A stretch of 64,000 bases of DNA from Glebionis coronaria (taxonomy: Eukaryota > Streptophyta > Magnoliopsida > Asterales > Asteraceae): the NCBI GenBank assembly GCA_025667525.1, contig CM046882.1:544806630-544870629 (forward strand), given 5' to 3'. Every line of letters begins with the position of its first letter. Position 1 is the stretch's first letter. The translations under genes and the position numbers were made by a program. The notes under the pieces are model-generated. The model ran no database searches. It saw nothing but the letters and a program-made list of their open reading frames with translations, and was not told the origin of the DNA. Of this stretch, positions 24,092 to 33,420 are shown piece after piece.

Positions 24092-26562
24092 CTAAAAATC
24101 AGGAGGTTGCATGACATAAACTTCTTCAACAATGGTGCCATACAAGAATGCACTCTTTACATCCATTTGATAGACTGTGAAGCCCATGCAAGATGCATAG
24201 GCTAGAAAAATCCTAATAGCTTCAATCCTTGCAACTGGTGCAAAGACTTCTTCATAGTCTATCCCCTCCTCTTGTGTATAACCTTGAGCCACTAACCTTG
24301 CCTTGTTTCTGACCACAATACCTCTTTCATCTCTTTTGTTCCTGAGAACCCATCTTGTCCCTATTGGTCTGACATATCTAGGACAATCAACCAGCTCCCA
24401 AACATCCTGAATAGCAAATTGGTGAAGCTCATCCTGCATTGCTTCCACCCAACTTGGTTCTTTGAGAGCATCAAATATCTTCTTGGGTTCTTCTTGTGAC
24501 AGAAAACATGCAAACAAACATGCTTGCACAAGAGGGGTATCAACCTTCTTGTGTATATTGGCAATAAATCCACCAAGACTTTGATGGGATCTTCTTGTCT
24601 GAACTGGAGTCATAACATCACCAATGATCTGAGATGGGGGGTGATTCTTCATTGTGGAAGTGAGAACTCCTCCTTCAAAAAGTCTGGTGTCCTCAACTTC
24701 ACGCTCCATGTTGCCAATATCTTCTTCATCAGACTCTCTTTGAGCAGCAGGAATCTCTTCATGGACATTGGAAGGTCCACCTTGTTCAAAATTGGAAGAG
24801 AAAAGATGCCCATAAGTGTTGTCAACGTTTGAATCTTGGTTGTCAGCGTCAGGGCTGACAGCGCCTGAAATGTTGTTGTCAACGTCTGAATTGGTCTTGT
24901 CAGCGCTGGATTTTCCTTTGTCAGCGCCTGAAGAACCATGCATGTTAGTATTTGGTGGTATTTGGAAACCACCATTATCTTGTCCAGCAGCAGCAGCAGC
25001 AGCAAAAGCATCAGTCCAAATGGGAATTGTGACATATTCAAATGTAGGAGATGCCTTTTCTGCTTGTGATCCAACCTTCTCGTCAACCTGTGTACCTGAA
25101 ACATGAACAACTTGTTCCTCCACAACATTTGAAGTTACCTTCATAATGTCTGGATTAGTGACAGGCAAATAATTTAAAGTTCTAGATAAGGGTTCCAAAT
25201 CAAACAACCAATTAGGACCACTTTCAGGATCACTAGGTTTATTCTCTAAGAACCTAACATGTACTCTTTCAACAATACGTTTGTCCTCCTTAAGATAAAC
25301 CCTATAACCCTTGCTCTGCACTGAATACCCCATGAAGTAACCTTCATCACCTTTTGCACTAAATTTCCCTAAGGCATCACTAGTGTCTAAGACTACGACA
25401 TGACATCCAAAAGGTTTGAGAAAACCAATATTTGGTTTTCTTCCCCAAAGTAACTCATAAGGTGTCTTGTTCTGAAGTTTGTTAACCAATGCTCTATTTT
25501 GTACATAGCATGCTGTATTCACAGCCTCAGCCCAAAAGGCTATGGGAAAGTGAGCATCAGCCAACATTGTTTTGGCTGCTTCAATTAGGGTTCTATTCTT
25601 TCTTTCTGCAACCCCATTTTGTTGTGGGGTTCTAGCAATACTAAACTTCCTAGTAATTCCCTTCCTGGCACAAAAATCATCTAGCTTCTTGTTCCTAAAT
25701 TCTCCACCATTATCACTCCTAAGCATCTTAACCTCATTGCCAGACCTTTTCTCAATTTGAGTGATAAATTCAATAAGAACATCAGCTGTGTCACTCTTCA
25801 TAGCTAGAAAGAATGTCCAAGTAAACCTAGAAAAGTCATCAGTGACAACAAAACAATATGACTTTCCATTCAAACTTTCTATGTTAGTTGGACCAAAGAG
25901 GTCCATGTGAAGCATATGAAGAGGTCTGGAACTAGTATGCACCTGCTTGGACTTGAATGAGACCTTGTGCTGCTTGCCTTTAAGACATGCAACACAAGAG
26001 TGGTCATTGTGGAAGGCCTTTTCAGGCAAACCATCAACTAAACCAAGCCTCACAAGTCTATTTATATTTTTAAAATTTATGTGCCCTAGTCTCCTGTGCC
26101 ACAAATTACTTTCATCAACTGAGGCCTTAGCATAAAAACAAGACATATTTGTATTCACTTTAATCCCATTTAAATTCACATTGTATATGTCCTTATGCCT
26201 AGGTGTTCTATACTCAATATACTTCTCATCATGGATCTTAAAATCCTTGCTTAACACCAAACACTCAGTATCAGTGAAAAGAACCTTATTTTTGTTATCA
26301 CACACTTGTGATACACTAAACAGATTATAGTCCAGTTCTTTTACCAGGAAGACATTCTCAAAACGTAGATTATTGGTGAGAAGGGTTCCTTTGCCTGTGA
26401 TGGTGCCGTAGCCCCCTCCAAAGTATACCTTATCACCATCTTTAATAGGAGAGAAGTTCGTCAGATAGTCTTCCTTTCCTGTCATGTGCCTTTAGCATCC
26501 ACTATCCCAATATACATAATCATTGATCTGCTTTTGAATGCCCTGCACATAAAGAAAACAAA
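24092..26562 (-). pseudogene. Element B pol, N-terminal part: protease, integrase, start of RT
   Basis: The frame shows the protease active site YWDSGC directly followed by TAA (26492-26494), then [10 protein letters not shown], and is open from ATG 26485 for 797 codons to TAG 24092. Integrase: zinc-binding WHRRLGH ... CVACLKGK, core [16 protein letters not shown] and [16 protein letters not shown] variable Ser/Asp-rich linker carries the 24820-24928 motif array. RT begins at [14 protein letters not shown] and ends MQPPDF at the stop, just before the expected acidic residue. Two point stops (protease, RT) break an otherwise well preserved pol. Gag upstream is in another frame. Confidence 0.9.
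24820..24928. repeat. Phased TGTCARCG array in the integrase-RT linker
   Basis: Motif copies at 24820, 24841, 24856, 24877, 24898 and 24919 (spacing 21, 15, 21, 21, 21), nearly the same as the LTR array including the single 15-bp step. The coded linker is a repeat of xxADKxx/xxVDN-type heptads. Confidence 0.9.
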
Positions 26563-26852
26563 TTAGTTTTCTTTGGGAACCCAAGTCTCAGAAGACTTGG
26601 ATTCATCTGGTTGTTCAATAAGAACAGACTTAGTTCTCACAACAACCCCATTCTCATCCCTTTTAGGATGAAATACCCAGTTAACCCCAATTGGTTTTGT
26701 AATGACTTTTGAAATATAATTAAACCTGTTGCAAGTCATTGAAATTCCTTTATTATTAGGGTTTTGATCTTTCTTGGGTCTCCATGTTAAGCTTGAAGAA
26801 GCTTTAGACCCCTTACCTTGTGACTGCAAATACTTAGGTCTGGTCACGTTTC

Positions 26853-27138
26853 TGTCAGCGTTGGATTTTGTCCTGTCAACGCTGAAATTACCCTTGTCAG
26901 CGTTGAACCTAGGGTTTGCTACAGGAATCCATTGCCTATTTGACCAGGTATCTATCTTTTGAAAAGGTCTTTGTCCATGAGTGTTAGACCGTCTAGTAAA
27001 GAATGGGGCTGGTCTAATCACTTGTGGACTTTGCTGCACACAAGGTCTGGGTCTGACAACGTTTGACTTCCTAACAACGTTGACTTTCTTCCTATCAGCG
27101 CTGAAATTGTTCCTATCAGCGCTGGCTTTGGGAGCGTT
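26853..27138. repeat. Phased TGTCARCG arrays in B's gag
   Basis: Copies at 26853, 26874, 26895 (21, 21) and at 27054, 27072, 27093, 27114, 27129 (18, 21, 21, 15). Fragment C keeps the same sites (for example 33523). In frame they code basic repeats such as NADKGNF and SADRNNF. Confidence 0.85.
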
Positions 27139-29021
27139 GACACACTTGTATGCCAAATGTGAAAAGCTACCACAAGTATAACAGGCTTTCTTAGACACAT
27201 TCTTAGGTCTAGAAACAAAGAAACCTGTTCCATGATTGTTGACTTGGCTCTTCGGTGACCTATTATTTCTATACATCTCTGCATATTTAATGGTAGGTCT
27301 TCTAACAGTGTTGGAGCCTAGGTCAACAGCTTCACCAGTAACTGGGTGAGTAACCTTAATGGGTGGAGATTCATTGGGACTTTCACACAGCAAACCTCCC
27401 TTAACAAATAAAGTAGGGTTAGCTTTCTTCCACTCATTTAGGTCAGTCAGTTTTTGTTGATACTCTTCTACTGGGGTGACAACTCTTGGTGGAGGAATGA
27501 ATTCCTCTTCTTGGCATTCTGGTAAACCAGTCCAAGATAAATCCTTTCTAAGGACACCATAGAAGTCACCAGCTGGTGGTGGAACCAAAGAGTAATCATT
27601 CTCATTCATCCCAAGCCCAGTCATATCCTTAGGATCTCTTTGTTTAGCTACACAGTCTCCTAGGGCTTGGGTGGCTCTATCAAATCTTTGAATCTTGAGG
27701 TCAACAATATCTTTATTCTTAATGGCATCATCTAACTTAGCCTGTAGGTCTTTATTGACCTTTGACATGATATTTCTAATATCCATACTACCCTCTAGCT
27801 CATGTTTTAAGATATTTATCTTATCTTTTAAATCAAATTCCATTTTCTTGTATTCAGAAACGGTTTTCTCAGTTTCAGTAAGAGCTAGTTGGTAATTGGA
27901 TAATTTACACCTTTCAGTGCTCATATCCTCTTTTAGTTTTAACACTTCTTTGTTAAGTCTGTCAGTGTTTAACCTACAACCTTTGCTACAAAAAGCATCA
28001 TCATATACCTCATTATCAGATGAAGAGGAGGAGTGTGCCATGAGAGCATATTCAATATGCTCTTCTTCTTCAATATTAGCAATCAAAGCTTTGTCCTCTT
28101 CAGCATCCTTAGCCAGATAGCTCCAATCCCATCCAGTACCATCAATTCCTTGAACTGCAACCATGGCTTTGGAGTCTTGAGCTTTAACCACCTGACTTGA
28201 GGGTTTACCAGCATCAGATCTTCTAGGAGATCTGCATTCCCTCATGAAGTGCCCCATGCGATGACAGTTGTAGCACTCAACTTTGGATTTATCAAATCCA
28301 GCAGTGTCTTTAGCATTGAAGGTCATCTTCTTCTTGAACCTTCTATTCCACCTATTTGCTCTTATACTAGCAAGAGCCATGTTCCACTTGATGTCCATCT
28401 CTTCCAAGTGTTCATCACTTATCTGCTCAAGGTCCTCATATGTAATCACTGAACCATTGGGCAAAGAAGCAATGTAAGCACAAACAGTATCCAAATCCAA
28501 ACCAGCAGGTTTAACTCTTGGGGAGTCATTCATGAATGTGTCAGCGTCTGAAAAGGAGACGTTGACAGGACTTGTTCTAGCGCTGACAAATGATGATCCA
28601 GTAACTGGATGCATAAAAGAGTCCTTCTGATTGAATTGACCTTCACTATGAGAGAAGAAGGCCATGTTGCTGGTGCTAGCTTTGCTTGAAAGAGTTTCAT
28701 CTTCCAACAGTCTTAGTTTGTTGTAGATGTCATCAAACGAAGAGCTCTTGTGAGTATTATTGGCAAGAATAGATCTTGCCTCAATCTTCCATGTCTCACC
28801 AAGACTTTTCAGAAAAGTAGCATTGGTGTCAATATCACCAACTTGTGTCCCCATGAAGGACAATTTGCTTGTGATGTTAAGCAATCTGCTTCTCACACTT
28901 CTCAGTTTCTCATTGGGCTGAGCTTTGAAGACAGCATAATCATGCATAAGTTGCTTTTTCTTTTCTTCCTTAGTTTCTGCATTACCACCATATACAACTT
29001 CAATTGCTTCCCAAAATCCTT

Positions 29022-29055
29022 AAAAAAAAAAAAAAAAAAAAAAACTAAAAAAAAA
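29022..29055. repeat. A-rich tract interrupting B's gag
   Basis: Twenty-three A, then CT, then nine A on the plus strand, replacing sequence that is ordinary gag coding in fragment C (around 35690-35700). It contributes to the gag break. Confidence 0.85.
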
Positions 29056-29514
29056 TCAGAATTCATAGCTTCTATACTATGATGTTGATTTCTTGTCCCA
29101 AAGACACTTTCAGAATCTTTAGGGCTATTCCCTGTCAGCCTTTTACTATGCAATATCTTAAGCACTTACAGCTCTAACCATCTCCAGGTTTTTCTTTCTT
29201 ATCTTCATCAAGACATCCTTCAACAGCTGTTCTTGTCGCAATGGCATTCAGAATCTTTTGAGCTTTATTGAATGAGTTTCCATATTCAATGATGTCCCAG
29301 AGTGTGTAGTCAAAGATCCCCAGATATTGTTCAAAGTTGAACCTCCATAAGTCAAAGTTGGTTGCATCAAGCATGGGAATCTTGATGTTTGGTAAGGATG
29401 AGGAGGAGGAGGTTATTTCTTCAGACATGATGTTTTTAGGGTTTTGAGAAAATTAGGGTTTTGGTGTTCGTATATCGTTCTGGTGTTCTTCAAAGATCAA
29501 AAGTTCCTCAACAA

Positions 29515-29526
29515 GCTCTGATACCA
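29515..29526 (-). other. Element B primer-binding site (tRNA-iMet type)
   Basis: TGGTATCAGAGC on the minus strand, 2 bp inside the 5' LTR end. Canonical initiator-Met PBS of plant Copia elements. Confidence 0.93.
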
Positions 29527-29528
29527 CT

Positions 29529-30054
29529 TGTTGATCCCAAACTTAGATCGATTAGCTTTGTGTATACGAGATTAGATCAAGTATAACACGTAGAGAAACC
29601 TTTGTTATATGCTTTGTGAATCTAAGTATTATGCGGAATTTAATACTTAAACAAGAACACAAGATGTAAACAAAACTTTCACTTTGATTATCAATGTCGA
29701 ACTTGCTTACAATGAAAGATGTTTACGAATGAAAACTTAATGAAAACATGATATTAAACATTAACCTAAAGGCCTTCTTTTATAGACTAAGAAGCCTTGT
29801 ACAATAAGCTACGTATCAACTATTCTAGGTAAAGATAAACATAGAAAATACATTGTCGTTTCTATCCTTACTAGAAGTATTCTAGAACATAATAAACGTG
29901 TAGCTCACATCTTCCATCAGTGCTTGTCTTCAATCTGTCAACGCTTGACTTTAACTTGTCAACGCTTAAGCTGTCAGCGCTCACTTTGCTCTTGTCAACG
30001 CTTGAGTTGTTCTTGTCAGCGTTCAAGTGATCTGGCCTTAATTTATTCCCAACA
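29529..30054 (-). repeat. Element B 5' LTR
   Basis: 526 bp, 4 differences from the 3' LTR. TATAAAAG at 29777-29784 on the element strand, about 270 bp from the LTR start; the six-copy phased array (29915-30024) is upstream of it in U3. Confidence 0.95.
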
Positions 30055-30059
30055 GACAA
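30055..30059. repeat. Target-site duplication of element B, right copy
   Basis: GACAA, identical to 18048-18052. Confidence 0.95.
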
Positions 30060-30904
30060 TACCCTGGATCGAGGAAAAGGTAAACCGACTCTGGGTCCCA
30101 AAGGTAACTCGTAATTATGATATGTATGATGTTATAGGTGCATCACATTGGGACGAACGAGTCCGAAGGGCGTACAAAGGTTGCTGCTTAGCCAATTCAG
30201 GAAGCAACGTTAGATCCGATATTCGCATCTCCAGCATTTTGGGACTGAAAACTGAAGCCAAGAATGGCTATTATCATGTGACAGAGATTCGTCTAAAAAG
30301 GGAGGATGACAGAGAATACACAATACAGCAGGGAGATTTTTCTATCATTCGCCTTGAAGATATCGAAGACATGTTGCTTATGATGACCCGTGATCAACTC
30401 ACCCATCTTTCTCGTGAAGACATCATTGCCTTGAATACAGCACTTCGTATGTTCACACGAAGCGTTGTTATCAAGAAACGAGTTGAAGATCTTCAATTGG
30501 GAGTTGAAAGCTACCAAAGGAAGCTTAACCTAACCCGTCCAATAAATCAAGTTCTACCTCAACATGTCACAAGATGTCCCTATACCGGCATTACTGTTCC
30601 AAGTTACGGGATTTTCTACTTGAAAAGTCGAGGGATAATGAAGTTTATGAGGGTAGGTGAGCTTTATAAGTACAGTGATGGGACTCTCATATACGTTAGA
30701 GGAAAATTGGAGCATCTTAATTCGGGTGGGTCTTTACCAGAGATGACCGAGGACTGGCATCAGGGTTATCAGCAAATGGCGAAATATTTGATCAAGAAGA
30801 TTGATCAAAAGCTCCGTGAACGAAGATTGATGAGGAGCTTAGAAAGATTCGTTGGTGGTAGACCATATGGAGTGCACCACAAGTTACTGCAACGATCCAT
30901 CTAA
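30060..30904 (+). pseudogene. Copia A env-like/extra ORF, 3' part
   Basis: Reading from 18052 across one copy of the target duplication to 30060 keeps the frame, and this segment then continues open to TAA 30902-30904 (about 281 codons). Features: RLWVPKVTRNYDMYDVIG, LEDIEDMLLMM, ALRMFTRSVVIKKRVEDLQL, a short segment resembling GIFYLKSRGIMKFMRVGELY, and a C-terminal RRLMRSLERFVGGRPYG. It is followed by A's second spacer. The upstream 29924-30059 part of the same open frame is LTR sequence of B and not native. Confidence 0.8.
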
Positions 30905-32086
30905 TGGTTCGTACATTTCAGGTCTACTCTATATTGGTTTTTAATTGTGAATATGTAAATTTGTGAATATTGTGCTTTTACGGCTTGATGTAGTGTTACG
31001 GTATGATAACTTTTCAAGAATTTCTCACGAGATTCTAAATCTTTCAAAATATATCATACTAAAGCACTACAACTATCCCTTATTAATTTAAGGGGGAGCA
31101 TTAACATGTTCTATGGCCAAACATCGATTTCATTTTTACCCAAAGACCGGTTAATCCATTCAATATCCCAAATATTAATGGTTAAAATTTTGGATAAGGG
31201 GAGAAAAATGGGATTAAGGAGACTTAAATGATACTTGGCTAAAAGATGAAAAAGACTTAACGATAATCCAACTTAATATGTGTACAGAACGTGTTAAGGG
31301 GGAGCGTTTTTGATGAACAAAACACCTAAGGTACAAAACTTTTGATTTCAATATCACAAGTACCTTAGGTGATTTTCAAGGATTTTTCATGGTGGCTATA
31401 CTTTCCCAAAACACGCTTAATTCACGACGAATGTGGTGACACAAGGGTGGTAGGAATAGGTTTAGTCCAATGATTCATCAGAGCCGATGGAATCTTCCCA
31501 AGGACAATTCCTTAGATAGAATTAGAAGTCCTAGGAAAGTTGGAGAAAGATTGTGAACGTAGCTGAATGCCGACCAAGTACTTAAGCTAGCACTGGAACA
31601 ATCACAACAAGGTGCTAGTTATGACATATTGGTAAGCATTGAAGGGGTTGAAGAATGAAAAAGAATTGTAAAGATAAAGGGTGTAAAGAAAGAAGCCCTC
31701 CTTACAACTTTAGGCAGAAACCGGGTCAATACATATGCTATTGAGATCATTGATTAATGATTCTCGATATTGAAGAAAGACATCATGGACCCGGTGATGC
31801 AATGCACAACCCTTCCCAGCTAACTCAAATATCTCTCAAAAGGTATTTGTTTTAATCACACGGAGATCAACACGTTATCTATTGGTTTATTTACTCTGAA
31901 TAGACTGATATTGAAAAGGTGGCACTCCTCTCCAGCCATCGCTCACTAAATCAAAACGCACTATCGAGTCTAGAGCCACGAGATCATCAAAAGTCTCATT
32001 AGGATACTTTCCATTTATTCCTTGCTTTCTCACACACTGTGAAAAGTAAGAGATTTTTATGAGTCCTACGCAGTATTCTTGTAATA

Positions 32087-32480
32087 TTGCCAGAACATCC
32101 GAGTAATACGCAAGTATTACAATGAAGATGGAAATCCTGCTTGAGCCAACATCAAACAAGCTCATGGTAGGTTACACGTGCGGTTCTTTAAGAACCAATC
32201 TTATGAAAAACTGGAAAGAAACAGTAGTTTAATTCTTAATTGAACTTAAACTCGTTCCAGGCCTCTACGCATTATCATATGATCTTGCCAGAACACTCAG
32301 AGTGATTCTTTATTGATCACAGTGACGAGTGGAAATCCTTCTAGTGTTAACATCAAACAGCACTTGGTAGGTGACGTACAAGATTCTTTATGAATTAAGC
32401 TCGTGATAACTGGAAAGCAACGATGGTGAAAATCTTAACTGAAATTCACTTGTTCCAGGTTTCATGAATTGACGGCTTCA
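32087..32480. repeat. Two diverged copies of a ~197-bp repeat
   Basis: TTGCCAGAACA... starts at 32087 and again at 32284; shared blocks include GGAAATCCT, AACATCAAACA, TGGTAGGT and AACTGGAAAG in the same order. Confidence 0.7.
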
Positions 32481-32640
32481 ATCACAAGGATAATTTATCC
32501 AAGTGATTCACTCTTTATGTTCGCATTCAGCTTTGGACGGTCGAATAAAGAGAACGGGTTTACCCGCGAAATCCTGCCAGGAAGTTACTTAATTGAAACT
32601 ACCGAATTAGAATAAAATGTCAAAGCCATTTTATTCATGT

Positions 32641-32756
32641 CGTTGCTGTGTACCTGATAAAGACGGTGGCGTTGCTGTGTACCTGTTGAAGACGGTGGCG
32701 TTGTTGTGTACCAGTTGAAGACGGTGGCGTTGCGGTGTACCTGCTGAAGTCGTTCC
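32641..32756. repeat. 29-bp tandem repeat, 4 units
   Basis: Units start at 32641, 32670, 32699 and 32728 with the form CGTTGNNGTGTACCNGNTGA followed by AGACGGTGG (last unit diverged at its end). Confidence 0.93.
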
Positions 32757-33090
32757 CACATGCTTATGTTTTTCTGCATCAAAGTTCAGCAAAATTCAAG
32801 AAAGTGCAAAATGAAGTCTTCCGCTGTACCAAACTCTGAAGCTTTCGAGAATTCAACAAAAAGACATAAGTGTGTGGAACATGGAGTCACGAGGAGGCAA
32901 GATTCACAAGAAGGCAAAGATCGCACGTGATTGGTCAAAAGAATAATGCTCTCAAGCCAAAGCCTAAAAGATCAAATAAACATATTCACAACAAAAAGAA
33001 AAGAAAGAAGAAAAGACTACGAGCTGAAGAACGAAGACTTAGTATAGTATGCTAGGTTTAGAATTTTGTAACGTAGAGTGACCTCCCTTA

Positions 33091-33099
33091 GGGGGAGAT
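33091..33099 (+). other. Copia A polypurine tract
   Basis: GGGGGAGAT directly before TGTTAGAAATA, the start of the 3' LTR. Confidence 0.85.
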
Positions 33100-33420
33100 T
33101 GTTAGAAATACGTTTTAACGTAATATTAGAAGTATCGGTCACTCCACAATAGTATTAATGTTGTAATAGCTCGTAGTTAATGTATGCTTATTAAGTTAAG
33201 TAAGAAACCGACCCATGGGCTTGTCATGGGTCGGCCCAAGCCCAATACTGGCTTGGATATAAATACCCCTTTCCACCATGGAAAGGGGTTGGTTGTTGAT
33301 TTTCCATTTTATCATTCTAATAAAAACACATAGTTCTCTCTCACTTTCTCTCACTAGTTTCTCTCTCTAGGAATCTTCAACCCACTTCATAGATTCATAG
33401 TTTATCAATAGTCTACACAT
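33100..33420 (+). repeat. Copia A 3' LTR, truncated
   Basis: Begins TGTTAGAAATACG after the PPT, contains TATAAATA at 33258-33265 and a CT-rich leader (33335-33375), and ends abruptly where gag sequence of fragment C starts near 33421. No second copy is in the window. Confidence 0.75.

Larger units (their letters stand above)
26563..29428 (-). pseudogene. Element B gag, broken near its N-terminus
   Basis: ATG 29428 opens an 84-codon N-terminal segment (LPNIKIPMLDATNFDLWRFN, a Gag N-domain typical of Copia) ending at TAG 29174, where an extra T relative to fragment C shifts the frame. From ATG 28947 a 794-codon frame runs to TAA 26563: UBN2-type Gag core (FLKSLGETWKIEARSILANN), zinc knuckle CYNCHRMGHFMREC, a coiled-coil-like region (residues about 330-420), a second knuckle CYTCGSFSHLAYKC, and basic repeats with SADR/NADK units. 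Between the two segments lies an A-rich tract absent from C. Gag's C-terminus (ETWVPKEN) is in a different frame from pol. Confidence 0.88.
18053..30054 (-). mobile_element. Complete Copia element B (SIRE/Maximus-like), 12.0 kb, nested in A
   Basis: Both 526-bp LTRs are present (TGTTGATCC...CCCAACA on the plus strand), with PBS, PPT and a perfect 5-bp target duplication. On the minus strand: 5' LTR 30054-29529, gag, protease-integrase-RT-RNase H, spacer, env-like ORF, PPT, 3' LTR 18578-18053. I aligned the LTRs by eye and found 4 substitutions (0.76%), which under usual plant rates (1.0-1.3e-8 per site per year) is about 0.3-0.4 My. The coding part has several disabling lesions despite this young age. 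Confidence 0.95.
30905..33090 (+). other. Copia A spacer between env-like ORF and 3' LTR
   Basis: Non-coding. Contains purine tracts AGGGGGAG at about 31091 and 31298 in addition to the one next to the LTR (33091), two diverged copies of a roughly 197-bp unit (32087-32480), and a 29-bp tandem repeat (32641-32756). Short frames (31887-32165, 32870-33055) show no domain. Repeated PPT-like tracts ahead of the 3' LTR are a known Sirevirus trait. Confidence 0.6.
6994..33420 (+). mobile_element. Ty1/Copia element A (SIRE/Maximus-like), 5'-truncated, interrupted by element B
   Basis: Order on the plus strand: degenerate gag-protease, intact integrase/RT/RNase H, non-coding spacer with a minisatellite, env-like ORF split by element B, second spacer, PPT, and about 320 bp of 3' LTR cut by fragment C. 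Protein order INT before RT makes it Copia; the extra ORF after pol and repeated AGGGGGAG purine tracts fit the Sirevirus lineage. No 5' LTR is seen. The simplest reading is that the Gypsy element inserted into A's 5' end and the rest lies left of the window. Confidence 0.8.

Noticed and set aside
29924..30059. First part of the open frame ending at 30904 as part of A's protein
   Set aside because: This stretch is B's LTR with its motif array; the native part begins after the target duplication at 30060.
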